37,663 nt of DNA from Acidobacteriaceae bacterium (GCA_030041305.1 JASHOC010000314.1:1-37663), one strand, 5' to 3'. Numbered from the stretch's first letter, positions 8,126 through 18,005 are shown. Notes: a model not told the origin generated them from the letters alone. Made by a program: numbers and translations.

Positions 8126-8878
8126 ATGATCATTGAATCGCTTTCAGCGGCTGCGCCTTACATCATTCAGCAGGACTACGCGGCCTATACCGAGGAGCAG
8201 CATTCAGTTTGGGCGGAACTGGTGGGGCGCGCGATGCCGGAACTGGAGAAGCACGCGGCGCGCGAGTATCTGGAGGGATTTGAGATCATCGGCCTCCAGC
8301 GCGACCGATTGCCGAATCTCGAAGCAGTGAGCGCGCGGCTGGCGCCGAGGACGGGATGGAATTCCACCCCGGTGAGCGGGTTTTTGCCGGCTCCGGCGTT
8401 TTTTGAGATGCTAGCGGCGCGGCGTTTTCCCACGACCACGTGGCTGCGCAGCCGGGACTCGCTCGAGTACACGCCAGAGCCGGACATCTTTCACGACGTC
8501 TTCGGCCACGTGCCCATGCACGCGCACAAGGTGTTCGCGGACTTTCTGGAGCATTACGGCCGGGTTTGCGCGGGGATTTCGGATTCCGGAATGCTGGAGA
8601 AACTGGGGCGGCTGTTCTGGTACACGGTCGAGTTTGGGACGATTCATCAGGACGGAGAAATCAAGGTGTACGGGAGCGGGTTAATCAGCTCGCACGGCGA
8701 ATGCATGAATGTGATGGGCGGTCATTGCGCGATTCACGATTTCACGCTCGATGAAGTGCTGGACACGCCGGTGAAAGTGGATGAGCTGCACAAGCTGCTG
8801 TTTGCGGTGAGCAGTTTTGATGAAATCTACGACGCCATGCACGAGGCGGAGCGGCAGGCGCTGGAGGGCCGGCTGTAG
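8126..8878 (+). CDS. phhA: phenylalanine 4-monooxygenase
   Basis: It hydroxylates phenylalanine to tyrosine with tetrahydropterin and O2 in the cytoplasm. The product has 250 residues, the normal length for the bacterial monodomain enzyme, without a regulatory ACT domain. The iron ligands are evident: His123 and His128 in [13 protein letters not shown] and Glu169 in FWYTVEFG. Other family stretches are [20 protein letters not shown] and [17 protein letters not shown] precedes ATG 8126 and only 12 bases separate it from hpd. The pterin carbinolamine dehydratase (phhB) often found beside it is absent here, so cofactor recycling must be encoded elsewhere. Confidence 0.96.
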   Translation: MIIESLSAAAPYIIQQDYAAYTEEQHSVWAELVGRAMPELEKHAAREYLEGFEIIGLQRDRLPNLEAVSARLAPRTGWNSTPVSGFLPAPAFFEMLAARRFPTTTWLRSRDSLEYTPEPDIFHDVFGHVPMHAHKVFADFLEHYGRVCAGISDSGMLEKLGRLFWYTVEFGTIHQDGEIKVYGSGLISSHGECMNVMGGHCAIHDFTLDEVLDTPVKVDELHKLLFAVSSFDEIYDAMHEAERQALEGRL

Positions 8879-8889
8879 GCGAGGAGACG

Positions 8890-10209
8890 ATGGGCAGAGA
8901 GATCGCGTACCAATCGGGATTTGGCAACGAGTTTGCCACGGAAGCCGTGGAAGGGGCGCTGCCGGTGGGCCAGAACGCGCCGCAGGAGCATGCACTGGGG
9001 CTGTATACGGAGCAGTTCAGCGGCACGCCTTTCACCGCGCCGCGCGGGGTGAATCGCCGGACGTGGACGTATCGCATCCGGCCGTCGGTGACGCACCGGC
9101 CGTATGAAGAGATGGCCCTGGGGTTGATCCGCAGCGGGCCTTTTATGGAGGCGCCGCCGACGCCGAATCAACTGCGCTGGGATCCTTTGCCGCTGCCCGA
9201 GCGTGAGACGGATTTTGTCGACGGCGTGGTGACGATGGGGGGCAACGGCGACCCGGCGATGCAGATGGGGGTCGCGATTCATTTGTACGCGGCCAACCGC
9301 TCGATGCATGACCGGTTTTTTGCCGACGCCGATGGCGAGTTGCTGATTGTGCCCCAGATGGGCCCGCTGCGTTTGGCCACTGAGCTGGGCATCCTGGAAG
9401 TCGCGCCCGGCGAGATTGGCGTGATCCCGCGGGGAGTGAAGTTTCGCGTGGAATTGCTCGGTCGGCAGGCGCGGGGATACATCTGCGAGAACTATGGGCT
9501 CGCCTTTCGGCTGCCGGAGCTGGGGCCGATCGGCGCCAATGGATTGGCCAATGCGCGCGATTTCCTGGCGCCGGTGGCTGCGTTCGAAGATCGCGACGGC
9601 GATTTCATCCTTGTGACGAAATTCCAGGGCCGGCTATGGCGCGCGGCAATCAATCACTCGCCGCTGGACGTGGTGGCGTGGCATGGCAATTACGCGCCGT
9701 ACAAATACGACCTGGCCCGCTTCAACTGCATCAACACGGTTTCTTTCGATCACCCCGACCCGTCGATTTACACCGTGCTCAGTTCGCCCTCGGCGATTCC
9801 GGGAACGGCGAACTGCGATTTCGCCATCTTTCCGCCGCGCTGGCTGGTGGCCGAGCACAGCTTCAGGCCGCCGTGGTTTCACCGCAACCTGATGAACGAG
9901 TTCATGGGCCTGGTTTTCGGCGCGTACGACGCTAAGGCGGAGGGGTTTGTCCCCGGCGGCGCGAGCCTGCACAACTGCATGGCCGGACATGGACCGGATG
10001 CGGAGACATTTGAACGCGCCAGCCGGGCGGAATTGAAGCCGCAGTATCTCGCGGGCACCCTGGCTTTCATGTTTGAGACCCAGCTTGTGGTGCGGCCCAC
10101 GGAGTTCGCCATGATCACCCGCATCCTGCAGCACGAGTACTTCGAGTGTTGGCAGGGACTGAAGAAGCGCTTTGCGGCGGAGGCCATGGCGGCGCCGAAG
10201 AGCCGATGA
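8890..10209 (+). CDS. hmgA: homogentisate 1,2-dioxygenase
   Basis: It opens the homogentisate ring to maleylacetoacetate. The 439-residue cupin protein begins with the characteristic [13 protein letters not shown] and LPVGQNAPQ. The Fe(II) ligands are His331 and Glu337 in [14 protein letters not shown] and His367 in [22 protein letters not shown] lies just before ATG 8890, and phhA ends 11 bases earlier. Its stop overlaps the start of the next gene as ATGA (10206-10209), implying translational coupling to the unknown orfX. Confidence 0.97.
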   Translation: MGREIAYQSGFGNEFATEAVEGALPVGQNAPQEHALGLYTEQFSGTPFTAPRGVNRRTWTYRIRPSVTHRPYEEMALGLIRSGPFMEAPPTPNQLRWDPLPLPERETDFVDGVVTMGGNGDPAMQMGVAIHLYAANRSMHDRFFADADGELLIVPQMGPLRLATELGILEVAPGEIGVIPRGVKFRVELLGRQARGYICENYGLAFRLPELGPIGANGLANARDFLAPVAAFEDRDGDFILVTKFQGRLWRAAINHSPLDVVAWHGNYAPYKYDLARFNCINTVSFDHPDPSIYTVLSSPSAIPGTANCDFAIFPPRWLVAEHSFRPPWFHRNLMNEFMGLVFGAYDAKAEGFVPGGASLHNCMAGHGPDAETFERASRAELKPQYLAGTLAFMFETQLVVRPTEFAMITRILQHEYFECWQGLKKRFAAEAMAAPKSR

Positions 10210-11060
10210 ACCCGATCGACAGTCTGCTCGCGGACCTGATCGACTACGCGGGCTTATACCCGCCCGCCGGCCTGGACATGCACACGGCGGTGCGGAAGTA
10301 TTTGGAGTATAGCCATTGCTCCCGGCGCAGGGCGCTGGGACGGTTCGTGGTCGATCTGGATCGCTTTCCGTATCTCTGGGACGCAGCGGGCGATTACACG
10401 CGGGTTTTGCGGTTGAGCGTGATCGCTTCTCCGGACGCTGATTGGGCCGAGTTACATGGGCTCGTTGAGAAGGGCTACGCCATTGAAGCGGTCGAGATCA
10501 AAACCTCCGATCCGGCGGAGATCGAGCGCATCGCCAAACGCCTGCCCGCCGGGTTGACGGCGTATTTTGAAGCGCCGGTGAACGGGATTTCGGCGTCGAC
10601 GCTGGACGCGATCGCAGCCGTGGACGCGCGCATCAAAATCCGCATGGGCGGCCTTGCCGCCGGAGCGATTCCCTCCCCACAGGCTACCGCAGACATGCTC
10701 ACTGAAATTGCCCGACGCCGCATGGTGTTTAAAGCCACCGCAGGGCTGCACCATCCGGTTCGCGGACGCTATCCGCTGACCTATTCGCCAGAAGGCCCGA
10801 CGGCTGTGATGCACGGCTTCATCAATCTGGCGTGCGCCGCGGCGGTGCTCCATTTCGGAGGCGAGGCCGAGGAGGCGCGCGAGGCCCTGGAGGAGGAATG
10901 GCCGGGGGTGTGGCAGGTGACGCCGGAAGCGATGGTGTGGCAGGAGAACGGCTGGAACGCGGACGAACTGCGCGAAGTGCGGAAGAAGTTCTTCGCCGGA
11001 TTCGGGTCGTGCTCGTTTGAAGAGCCGATGCGGGACCTGGAGGCGCTGGGATGGCTCTAA
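10206..11060 (+). CDS. conserved-looking protein of unknown function embedded in the homogentisate operon
   Basis: I do not recognise an assigned function. The start is set by the ATGA overlap with hmgA (284 residues), and the end overlaps fahA by 10 bases, so it is a true operon member. The sequence begins with [15 protein letters not shown] and then shows a regular strand-helix rhythm whose strand ends carry polar or charged residues: [32 protein letters not shown] and [12 protein letters not shown]. This resembles a TIM-barrel, aldolase-like layout. The motif KATAGLHHP (176-184) and the ending FGSCSFEEP (266-274) look like active-site signatures. There is no signal peptide or membrane segment. 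The pathway step between HmgA and FahA is maleylacetoacetate isomerisation, and no GST-type MaiA is present, so a role in that step is a hypothesis only. Repair or salvage of a pathway intermediate is an alternative. Confidence 0.85.
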   Translation: MNPIDSLLADLIDYAGLYPPAGLDMHTAVRKYLEYSHCSRRRALGRFVVDLDRFPYLWDAAGDYTRVLRLSVIASPDADWAELHGLVEKGYAIEAVEIKTSDPAEIERIAKRLPAGLTAYFEAPVNGISASTLDAIAAVDARIKIRMGGLAAGAIPSPQATADMLTEIARRRMVFKATAGLHHPVRGRYPLTYSPEGPTAVMHGFINLACAAAVLHFGGEAEEAREALEEEWPGVWQVTPEAMVWQENGWNADELREVRKKFFAGFGSCSFEEPMRDLEALGWL

Positions 11061-12337
11061 GAAGCTGGGTTGTTTCCGCCAATGATCGGGACTGCGATTT
11101 TCCCCTGGAGAATCTCCCTTATGGCGTCTTCCGCCATGACGGGCGGACGCGCGTGGGCGTGGCGATTGGTGACCGGATTCTCGATTTGCGCGCCTCAGCC
11201 GAACACGGCCTGCTATGCGCAGTTCCCTGTGATGCGCTCGAGGGCTGTGGAGGGCAGTGCGTCAACGGGCTGATGGCGTCCGGAACACGGGCGTCGTCCA
11301 TCCTCCGGAGCCGGTTGGCCTCGCTCCTCGACGAGCGCGCCGCCGGCGAAATCAAGGCGCGCGTCGAACCTCTGCTGATTCCCATGAACGAGGCGGAAAT
11401 GCAGCTTCCCGCCGTGATCGGCGACTACACGGATTTTTATGCGTCGATCCACCACGCCACGCGCATGGGCAGGCGATTCCGGCCGGACAATCCGCTGCTG
11501 CCGAATTACAAATATGTGCCCATCGGCTATCACGGCCGCGCGTCCTCCATCGTGGTCAGCGGCAAGGAGATTCGCAGGCCGTGCGGGCAAATCAAGCCGC
11601 AGGGCGCTAGCGAGCCGCAGTTTGGGCCTTCGCGTGCGCTCGATTTCGAACTAGAGGTGGGTTTGTTTGTCGGCTCCGGCAACTCGCTCGGTCAAATCAT
11701 TCCGATCACCGAGGCCGAGCAGCACATTTTTGGCCTGTGCCTCGTGAACGACTGGTCGGCCCGCGACATTCAGTCCTGGGAGTATCAGCCGCTGGGGCCG
11801 TTCCTGGGCAAAGATTTCGCCACCACCCTTTCGCCATGGGTGGTTCCGTGGGAAGCGCTGGCGCCGTACCGGGTTCCTGTTGCGCCGCGGCCCGCGGGTG
11901 ATCCGGGGCCGCTCCCGTATTTGCATTCTCCCTCAGCGGAGCGCGTCGGAATCGACCTGACCGTCGAGGTGCATCTCGAAACACGGAGCATGCGGGAAGC
12001 GGGAACGGCGCCGGCGTTGGTGAGCCGCGCCAATTTGCGTGAATTGTACTGGAGTCTGGCGCAGCTTGTGGCGCACCATGCGAGCAACGGCTGCAACTTG
12101 CGCCCCGGCGATCTGCTGGCGACCGGTACGGTTTCCGGCGCGGAAGACGGCTCGGAAGGCTGCTTGCTGGAAATGCAACGGGACGGGGCGGGGATCCAGT
12201 TACCCAACGGAGAAGTGCGCGCGTTCCTGGAGGACGGCGACCGGGTGATCTTTCGCGCCTATTGCCGGCGCGACGGTTTACCCAAAATTGGGTTTGGCGA
12301 GTGTGTGGGGACCATTGTGGGAGCTCAGGAGTTGTGA
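11051..12337 (+). CDS. fahA: fumarylacetoacetase
   Basis: It hydrolyses fumarylacetoacetate to fumarate and acetoacetate, the last step of tyrosine breakdown. The 428-residue product has the N-terminal FAH domain and the catalytic barrel. The metal-site and catalytic residues can be placed: Asp128 in GDYTDFYAS, His135 in SIHHATRMG, Glu200 and Glu202 in ALDFELEVG, Asp234 in LVNDWSARDIQSWEYQPLGP and Lys254 in FLGKDFATTLSPWVV. ATG 11051 lies inside the end of orfX (10-base overlap). The acetoacetate made here can be activated by the CoA-transferase encoded at 17269-18742. Confidence 0.96.
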   Translation: MALRSWVVSANDRDCDFPLENLPYGVFRHDGRTRVGVAIGDRILDLRASAEHGLLCAVPCDALEGCGGQCVNGLMASGTRASSILRSRLASLLDERAAGEIKARVEPLLIPMNEAEMQLPAVIGDYTDFYASIHHATRMGRRFRPDNPLLPNYKYVPIGYHGRASSIVVSGKEIRRPCGQIKPQGASEPQFGPSRALDFELEVGLFVGSGNSLGQIIPITEAEQHIFGLCLVNDWSARDIQSWEYQPLGPFLGKDFATTLSPWVVPWEALAPYRVPVAPRPAGDPGPLPYLHSPSAERVGIDLTVEVHLETRSMREAGTAPALVSRANLRELYWSLAQLVAHHASNGCNLRPGDLLATGTVSGAEDGSEGCLLEMQRDGAGIQLPNGEVRAFLEDGDRVIFRAYCRRDGLPKIGFGECVGTIVGAQEL

Positions 12338-12428
12338 CAAGATCGGCAGAACGGGCCCAGCCGAGTGGCGACCGAACGATTTGCTATTCAGAAGCGATTG
12401 ATTGCGGGCTTTCATCTTGAAGAGTGTC

Positions 12429-14162
12429 ATGGCAGAAAGCGTTCAACTCGATAACCGGCTCACTTCGGTCCTCGATCGCGACAGCGCGCGGTTCAAGGTC
12501 AATCGCGATGCGCTGTTGCAATTGATGGCTACGATCCGCGAGGAAGAATACACGATTCGGCAAGGCGGGGGGGCCAGGTCGGCGGAGGCGCAACACGCAA
12601 AGGGGCGCTTAACGGTAAGAGAACGGCTCAAGCTGTTGCTTGACGAGGGAAGCGAGCTGCTGGAGCTCGGGCTTTGGGCGGCGCATGGCATGTATGGCGA
12701 ATATGGCGGCGCCCCAGGCGCGGGCGTGGTGACGGGGCTGGGGCGGGTCAGCGGGCGCCTATGCATGATTGTGGCCAACGACGCGACGGTGAAGGCCGGC
12801 GCGTTTTTCCCCATGACGGCGAAGAAAGTGCTGCGGGCGCAGACCATTGCCATGGAAAACCGCATCCCGACGCTGTATTTGGTGGATTCGGCGGGGGTGT
12901 TTTTGCCTTTGCAGGAGGATGTCTTTCCCGATACCGATGACTTCGGCCGCATCTTCCGCAACAACGCGGTGATGAGCGCCATGGGCATTTCGCAAATCAC
13001 GGCGATTATGGGCATGTGCGTGGCGGGCGGCGCGTATCTTCCGGTGATGACGGATACGGTGTTGATGACCGAGGGCTCAGGATTGTTTCTTGCCGGGCCG
13101 TCGCTGGTGCAGGCGGCCATCGGACAAAAAACCGACGCGGAGGAGTTGGGCGGCGCGGCGATGCACGCCGAGATTTCAGGGACGGTGGACTTCAAAGAGC
13201 CGAATGACCATGTGTGCCTGGCGCGTATGCGGTCGCTGGTGGGAAAGATGGGCCAGCGGGCGGGGGCAGAGCCGGCGGCGGAAATTTTTCGGAGGCGCGC
13301 ATTCGACCACGAACGCGACGCGCCACGGTACGCTGCCGAGGAAGTGTACGGGCTGCTGAACCCCGCGCCGGGCGCCACCAACATCTACGACATGCGCGAA
13401 GTGATTGCGCGCATCGTGGACCGCAGCGAGTTTGACGAGTACAAGGAGGAGTTTGGCCGCACGGTGCTTTGCGGCTACGCATGGATCGGCGGGCACGCGG
13501 TGGGCATTGTGGCCAACCAGAAGACGAACCAGAGCCAGAGGGTGGCCATGGGGCCGGCGGCGGGAGCCATGCGCATCGAAGTAGGCGGCGTGATTTATAC
13601 CGAGGGGGCGCAAAAGGCGGCGCGCTTCATCATGGACTGCAACCAGAACCTGGCGCCGCTGATTTTTTTGCACGACGTGAACGGTTTTATGGTGGGCAAG
13701 GACGCCGAATGGTCGGGCATTATCCGCGCCGGAGCCAAGATGGTTACGGCGGTGAGCACCAGCGTGACGCCCAAGATCGCGGTGATTGTTGGGGGAAGCT
13801 TTGGCGCCGGCCACTACGCCATGTGCGGCAAGGCCTACGATCCGCGATTTCTGTTTGCGTGGCCCACAGCGCGCTACGCGGTGATGAGCGGCGCCTCCGC
13901 GGCAGCCACGCTGGCCGAAGTGCGCGCCAAGCAATTGGAGCGCAATGGAAAGAAGTTATCGGAGGGGGAGAAAACAGCGCTTCAAGATGAGATCCGCGCC
14001 GGCTATGACGCGCAAGCCGACCCACGCTACGGGGCGGCGCGGCTGTGGATCGACGCGATCATCGATCCGGCTCGAACACGCGAGGTGCTGATTGCCGCGC
14101 TGGAGGCGTGCGCGCTGAATCCGGAAGCGCCGCGCTTCAATCCCGGCGTGATTCAGACGTAA
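12429..14162 (+). CDS. acyl-CoA carboxylase beta subunit (methylcrotonyl-CoA carboxylase type)
   Basis: This is the carboxyltransferase subunit that moves CO2 from carboxybiotin to an acyl-CoA; by context 3-methylcrotonyl-CoA in leucine breakdown (LiuB/MccB-like). The 577-residue product shows both crotonase-fold halves: [39 protein letters not shown], then [19 protein letters not shown], and later [39 protein letters not shown] and [15 protein letters not shown] 12429 follows GAAGAG at a good distance; an upstream TTG at 12402 is a weaker option. It needs a biotin-carrying alpha subunit, which is not in this window, so the holoenzyme must be completed from elsewhere. Geranyl-CoA or another branched acyl-CoA remains possible. 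Confidence 0.9.
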   Translation: MAESVQLDNRLTSVLDRDSARFKVNRDALLQLMATIREEEYTIRQGGGARSAEAQHAKGRLTVRERLKLLLDEGSELLELGLWAAHGMYGEYGGAPGAGVVTGLGRVSGRLCMIVANDATVKAGAFFPMTAKKVLRAQTIAMENRIPTLYLVDSAGVFLPLQEDVFPDTDDFGRIFRNNAVMSAMGISQITAIMGMCVAGGAYLPVMTDTVLMTEGSGLFLAGPSLVQAAIGQKTDAEELGGAAMHAEISGTVDFKEPNDHVCLARMRSLVGKMGQRAGAEPAAEIFRRRAFDHERDAPRYAAEEVYGLLNPAPGATNIYDMREVIARIVDRSEFDEYKEEFGRTVLCGYAWIGGHAVGIVANQKTNQSQRVAMGPAAGAMRIEVGGVIYTEGAQKAARFIMDCNQNLAPLIFLHDVNGFMVGKDAEWSGIIRAGAKMVTAVSTSVTPKIAVIVGGSFGAGHYAMCGKAYDPRFLFAWPTARYAVMSGASAAATLAEVRAKQLERNGKKLSEGEKTALQDEIRAGYDAQADPRYGAARLWIDAIIDPARTREVLIAALEACALNPEAPRFNPGVIQT

Positions 14163-14257
14163 CGGGGATTTGTAACTGCCGGGAGCATGGACCCGGTAAC
14201 TCCGGCATCTTATGTAGGAGTAGCGGGCTGGGCGGACATACGCGAAGGAGCCTGACG

Positions 14258-15448
14258 ATGACAGTCGAACTGGAACCGGTGGAGAGCTTATATCCATTTG
14301 TGCTCAACGAGGAGCAGGAACAGCTTCGGCGCGAGATCCGAAGCTTTGCCGCGCAGGAGATTGCGCCCAACGTGGGGGCATGGGATGAGGCATGCGCGTT
14401 TCCGCTGGAGGTAATCAAGAAGCTCGGCCAGATGGGGCTGTTGGGCGTAATCTTTCCGCCGGAGTACGGCGGGGCGGGATTGGGCTACGTGGATTACGTG
14501 CTGGCCATCGAGGAACTCTCCGCTGCCGACGGCTCGCTGGGCATCACTATGGCGGCGCACAACTCGCTGGGTACGAACCATATTTTCCTGGCCGGCAACG
14601 AGAGGCAGAAAAGAAGATACATTCCGCTGCTGGCCGGCGGCGAATGGCTGGCGGCATGGGGATTGACGGAGCCGGGCTCGGGGTCGGATGCAAGCAACGC
14701 GCGCACCACCGCGGTGAAGAAAGGCGACCGCTATGTGCTGAACGGCAACAAGACATTCATCACCAATGGCCACTACGCCGATGTCGCGGTGGTGATTGCG
14801 GTGACCGACAAGAGCAAGGGCACCCACGGATTGTCGGCGTTTGCGGTGGAAAAAGGGACCAAAGGCTTCAGGCCGGGGAAAAAAGAGAACAAGCTGGGCC
14901 TACGCGCCAGCGACACCAGCGAACTCATCTTCGAGGATTGCGAAATTCCCGAGGAAAATTTGCTCGGCGTCGAGGGCGAGGGCTTCATTGACGCCATGCG
15001 CGTGCTGGACGGCGGCAGAATCTCGATTGCGGCTTTGGCGCTGGGCATTGCGCGCGGCGCACTGGACGCGGCGCTGAAATACGTGAAAGAGCGCCGGCAA
15101 TTCGGCAAGGCCATCGCCGAGTTTCAAGGCATCCAGTGGAAGCTGGCCGATATGGCGACGGAGCTCGACGCTGCGCGCCTGCTCACGCAAAGGGCGGCGG
15201 TGCTTAAGGATGCAGGGCGCAAAGTGACGCGTGAGTCATCGATGGCTAAGCTTTTCGCGAGCGAGGCGGCGGTGCGCATCTGCGATGAGGCGGTGCAGTT
15301 GTTTGGCGGCTATGGATTCATCAAGGACTATCCGGTGGAGAAGTATTATCGCGACGTGAAGCTCTGCACCATCGGCGAAGGCACCAGCGAGATTCAACGC
15401 ATGGTAATTGCCCGCGAGATATTGAGGGTGCATCCGTCGCGTGGATAG
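14258..15448 (+). CDS. acyl-CoA dehydrogenase
   Basis: An FAD-dependent alpha,beta-desaturase of acyl-CoA thioesters that passes electrons to ETF. The 396-residue protein has standard family architecture: helical N-domain, [12 protein letters not shown] and FITNGHYAD of the FAD/substrate region, [13 protein letters not shown], and [19 protein letters not shown]. The catalytic base appears to be Glu374 in [11 protein letters not shown], the position used by medium/short-chain enzymes. True isovaleryl-CoA dehydrogenases have GAGT there and instead use a Glu in an LDLERL stretch, which here reads LDGGRI. So despite sitting in a leucine-like cluster it is probably not a classical isovaleryl-CoA dehydrogenase. 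ATG 14258 has GAAGGAG upstream; the longer open frame back to 14045 overlaps the carboxylase gene. Confidence 0.92.
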   Translation: MTVELEPVESLYPFVLNEEQEQLRREIRSFAAQEIAPNVGAWDEACAFPLEVIKKLGQMGLLGVIFPPEYGGAGLGYVDYVLAIEELSAADGSLGITMAAHNSLGTNHIFLAGNERQKRRYIPLLAGGEWLAAWGLTEPGSGSDASNARTTAVKKGDRYVLNGNKTFITNGHYADVAVVIAVTDKSKGTHGLSAFAVEKGTKGFRPGKKENKLGLRASDTSELIFEDCEIPEENLLGVEGEGFIDAMRVLDGGRISIAALALGIARGALDAALKYVKERRQFGKAIAEFQGIQWKLADMATELDAARLLTQRAAVLKDAGRKVTRESSMAKLFASEAAVRICDEAVQLFGGYGFIKDYPVEKYYRDVKLCTIGEGTSEIQRMVIAREILRVHPSRG

Positions 15449-15557
15449 CTATCGGCTCTCAGCTGTCAGCTTTCAGCTTCTGCGTAGGTCAGGCAACATT
15501 GCGGGCCAAGCAGGATGAGCTGATAGCTGATAGCTGATAGCTGAAGGCTGAAAGCTT
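15447..15557. repeat. inverted pair of heptamer tandem repeats
   Basis: The left arm (15447-15479) is a run of four 7-base units of the form (A/G)GCTNTC ending in AGCTT. The right arm (15518-15552) holds three exact AGCTGAT units, then AGCTGAA and GGCTGAA. The arms are reverse-complement related and could pair around a roughly 38-base spacer (15480-15517). The tract fills the gap between the dehydrogenase stop and the HMG-CoA lyase start. It shares its 7-base period and TCAG core with the tract at 17929-18005. Confidence 0.8.
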
Positions 15558-15561
15558 CTTT

Positions 15562-16434
15562 ATGAGCCAGCCGGTCAAGATCGTCGAGTGTCCGCGCGAT
15601 GCGTGGCAAGGGCTGCCCGGACAAATACCGCCGGAAACGAAGGCGGCCTATCTGCGCGATTTAATTCATGCCGGGTTCAGGCACATCGACGCAGTGAGTT
15701 TCGTTTCGCCCGCGGCGGTTCCGCAAATGGCGGACTCAGAACGCGTGCTGGAACTGCTCGATCCGCCTTCGGACCTTGAGATTATCGGCATCGTCGTGAA
15801 TGAAAAGGGCGCCGAGCGCGCGATTCGCAGTGGTCGCGTCAAGACTCTTGGCTTTCCGTATTCGATTTCACCCAGGTTTCTCGAACAGAATCAGCGGCAG
15901 ACACTTCATCAGGCGCTCGATGTGCTGGAGTCAATCGGCTCCATGGCAGCGAAGGCGGAATTGGGCATTGTGGCCTACCTTTCGATGGCATTCGGTAGCC
16001 CATACGGAGACGAATGGAGCATCGGACAAGTCGCGGACAAGTGCGATCAACTGGTCGAATCTGGAGTGCGACGGATATCGCTCGCCGATACCGTGGGGCT
16101 GGCCTCTCCTGCGCGGATCTATGAAACCCTGGCATATGCGCTTGTGGCTCATTCTGAGATTGAGGTGGGCGTGCATCTTCACGCGCGGCCGGTCGAAGCG
16201 GCGGCGCGCATTCGCGCGGCGTATGAGGCGGGATGCAGGCGATTTGACGCGGCGATTGGCGGCCTGGGCGGCTGCCCGTTTGCGCAGGACGCGCTGGTCG
16301 CGAACATTCCAACCGAAAGTCTGCTTGCGGAGCTATCGAGGTGCGGCGCCGTGCTGCCTTCGCTGGGGCCTCTCGATGTTTTGACCCAGGCCAGCGCGGA
16401 GATCGCGCGCGGCTTTGGAACGCTTGTGCGGTAG
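15562..16434 (+). CDS. hydroxymethylglutaryl-CoA lyase
   Basis: It cleaves HMG-CoA to acetoacetate and acetyl-CoA, the last step of leucine degradation. This 290-residue TIM-barrel enzyme of the HMGL/DRE-type family carries the catalytic Arg12-Asp13 in ECPRDAWQG, Asp43 in HIDAVSFVSPAAVPQMAD, the strand SLADTVGLASP, the metal-binding His205/His207 in GVHLHARP, and the mobile-loop cysteine Cys238 in GGLGGCPFA. The ECPRD variant of the first motif differs from the proteobacterial GPRDGLQ and resembles versions I associate with Bacteroidota and Acidobacteriota. No good ribosome site precedes ATG 15562; the heptamer repeat ends just before it. The gene continues the same-strand run towards the hydratase. 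Confidence 0.92.
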   Translation: MSQPVKIVECPRDAWQGLPGQIPPETKAAYLRDLIHAGFRHIDAVSFVSPAAVPQMADSERVLELLDPPSDLEIIGIVVNEKGAERAIRSGRVKTLGFPYSISPRFLEQNQRQTLHQALDVLESIGSMAAKAELGIVAYLSMAFGSPYGDEWSIGQVADKCDQLVESGVRRISLADTVGLASPARIYETLAYALVAHSEIEVGVHLHARPVEAAARIRAAYEAGCRRFDAAIGGLGGCPFAQDALVANIPTESLLAELSRCGAVLPSLGPLDVLTQASAEIARGFGTLVR

Positions 16435-16485
16435 CGAACAGGCGCGGGAGAGAGGCGCCGCGGTTGCCGGAACGAGGAGGATGGA

Positions 16486-17286
16486 TTGAGTTATACGACG
16501 ATTCTGGTCGAGGACAAGGGGCCCATTCGCTCTCTAAGGATGAATCGGCCCGAGAGCCGCAACGCCATGACCCCGGAGATGCAGGAAGAATTGATTGCCG
16601 CGCTGGAAGAGACCGCCCAAAGCGATTGCCGGGTTCTGGTGCTGGGGGGACTGGGCCAAGCGTTTTGTGCGGGTCTCGATCTGAGGGTGTTGGACAGAGT
16701 GAAGAATGAGACCACCGCGGCGCATCGCGCAGATGCGGAACGTGCGGCCAAGCTTTTTCGCACTCTCTATGAACTACCGATCCCGACGATTGCAGCGGTG
16801 CATGGCGCCGCGATCGCGGGTGGAGCGGGACTCGCGATTATCTGCGATTTTGTCGTGGCTGCGCGCACGGCGCGGTTCGGCTTTACCGAAGTGCGGCTCG
16901 GCTTTGTGCCTGCCCTGGTGTCAGTGTTCCTTTTGCTGCAGTTAGGCGACACCAAGCGAGCCCGGGACCTGTTGCTGACCGCCCGCATATTCGACGCGGA
17001 CGAGGCCTTGGAAATCGGCCTGATCAACGCGGTTGTGCCTCCGGGGGAGTCGCTCGCCCATCGGGTCGAAGAACTCGCAGCGACGCTGCTCACAAACAGC
17101 CCGCAATCGCTGGCGGCGACGAAGCAGTTGCTCGCGGCGCAGAATAAGGCGCATCTCGACGCAGCCATTCGATTGGCCATTGAGACCAATGCGCGCGCGC
17201 GGGAGACCGCGGACTACTCCGAGGGCATTGCGGCCTTCCTCGAGAAACGGAAGGCGGTGTGGACGAAGTCAGCGGGCGGGCGTTGA
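16486..17286 (+). CDS. enoyl-CoA hydratase/isomerase family, methylglutaconyl-CoA hydratase-like
   Basis: By context it hydrates 3-methylglutaconyl-CoA to HMG-CoA, the substrate of the lyase encoded upstream. The 266-residue crotonase-fold protein has the oxyanion-hole loops ([38 protein letters not shown]) and [19 protein letters not shown], which resembles LiuC-type hydratases more than the PGAGGTQ loop of general enoyl-CoA hydratases. The start is TTG 16486: GAGGAGG sits five bases before it, while the ATG at 16481 in another frame meets a stop after two codons. Its 3' end overlaps the convergent CoA-transferase gene by 18 bases. Confidence 0.9.
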   Translation: MSYTTILVEDKGPIRSLRMNRPESRNAMTPEMQEELIAALEETAQSDCRVLVLGGLGQAFCAGLDLRVLDRVKNETTAAHRADAERAAKLFRTLYELPIPTIAAVHGAAIAGGAGLAIICDFVVAARTARFGFTEVRLGFVPALVSVFLLLQLGDTKRARDLLLTARIFDADEALEIGLINAVVPPGESLAHRVEELAATLLTNSPQSLAATKQLLAAQNKAHLDAAIRLAIETNARARETADYSEGIAAFLEKRKAVWTKSAGGR

Positions 17287-17922
17287 GGGATCGGCGAAGC
17301 GCACCAGTGCGCCGGTGCGCTGCTCGATTTGGTTGGGGGTCACGCCCTCCGCAAGCTCAACGACTTCGAATCCTGAGGGCGTGACGTCGAGCACGCAAAG
17401 TTCTGTGATGACGCGATCCACGACGCCGGCTCCGGTGAGCGGCAGAGTGCATTGCCGCAGCAGCTTGGGGGCGCCCTCGGTGGCGGTGTGCTCCATGATG
17501 ATAACGACGCGCCGCACGCCAGAGACCAGGTCCATGGCCCCGCCCATTCCCTTCACGCGCTTACCCGGAATCATCCAGTTAGCCAGGTCGCCGCGCTCGG
17601 AGACCTGCATGGCGCCGAGGATCGCCACGTCGATGTGGCCGCCGCGAATCATGGCGAAGGAGTCGGCGCTCGAAAACGTGCTCGCGCCGGGCGTCAGCGT
17701 TACGGTTTCCTTACCCGCATTGATCAGGTCCGGGTCCACTTCCGACGGGAGCGGGAACGGCCCCATGCCAAGCAACCCGTTTTCCGATTGCAGCGTCACG
17801 GTTACACCGGCGGGAATGTAGTTAGCGACCAACGTGGGAATACCGATGCCGAGATTGACATAGAAGCCGTCGCGCAACTCCCGTGCCGCGCGGGCAGCCA
17901 TCAATTGACGTGTCCAAGCCAT
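17269..17922 (-). CDS. scoB: 3-oxoacid CoA-transferase, subunit B
   Basis: It is the catalytic subunit of succinyl-CoA:acetoacetate CoA-transferase. The catalytic glutamate is Glu47 in [70 protein letters not shown] and [16 protein letters not shown] are all family stretches. At 217 residues the length is normal. It is the last gene of a minus-strand run (dehydrogenase, subunit A, subunit B) and converges with the hydratase gene. A heptameric repeat occupies the gap to subunit A. It would activate acetoacetate coming from FahA and HMG-CoA lyase. Confidence 0.94.
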   Translation of the reverse strand: MAWTRQLMAARAARELRDGFYVNLGIGIPTLVANYIPAGVTVTLQSENGLLGMGPFPLPSEVDPDLINAGKETVTLTPGASTFSSADSFAMIRGGHIDVAILGAMQVSERGDLANWMIPGKRVKGMGGAMDLVSGVRRVVIIMEHTATEGAPKLLRQCTLPLTGAGVVDRVITELCVLDVTPSGFEVVELAEGVTPNQIEQRTGALVRFADPSTPAR

Positions 17923-17928
17923 GGCGGG

Positions 17929-18005
17929 TTCCAGATTTCAAGTGTCAGGTGTCGGGGTTCAGTTTTCAGTTCCAGGTGTCAGGGTTCAGGTGTCACGGTT
18001 CAGCG
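17929..18005. repeat. tract of eleven heptamers with TCAG core
   Basis: The 77-base stretch divides exactly into eleven 7-base units centred on (T)TCAG(G/T), for example TGTCAGG, GTTCAGT, TTTCAGT, TTCAGGT. There is one single-base slip of the core about midway. It fills most of the 91-base gap between the two CoA-transferase subunit genes, just ahead of the subunit B start. The same period and core occur at 15447-15557. Function unknown; on the mRNA it may supply the GGAACC that precedes scoB. Confidence 0.75.

Noticed and set aside
15447..18005. Heptamer tracts as a CRISPR array
   Set aside because: Units are 7 bases with no unique spacers of regular length and no cas genes.
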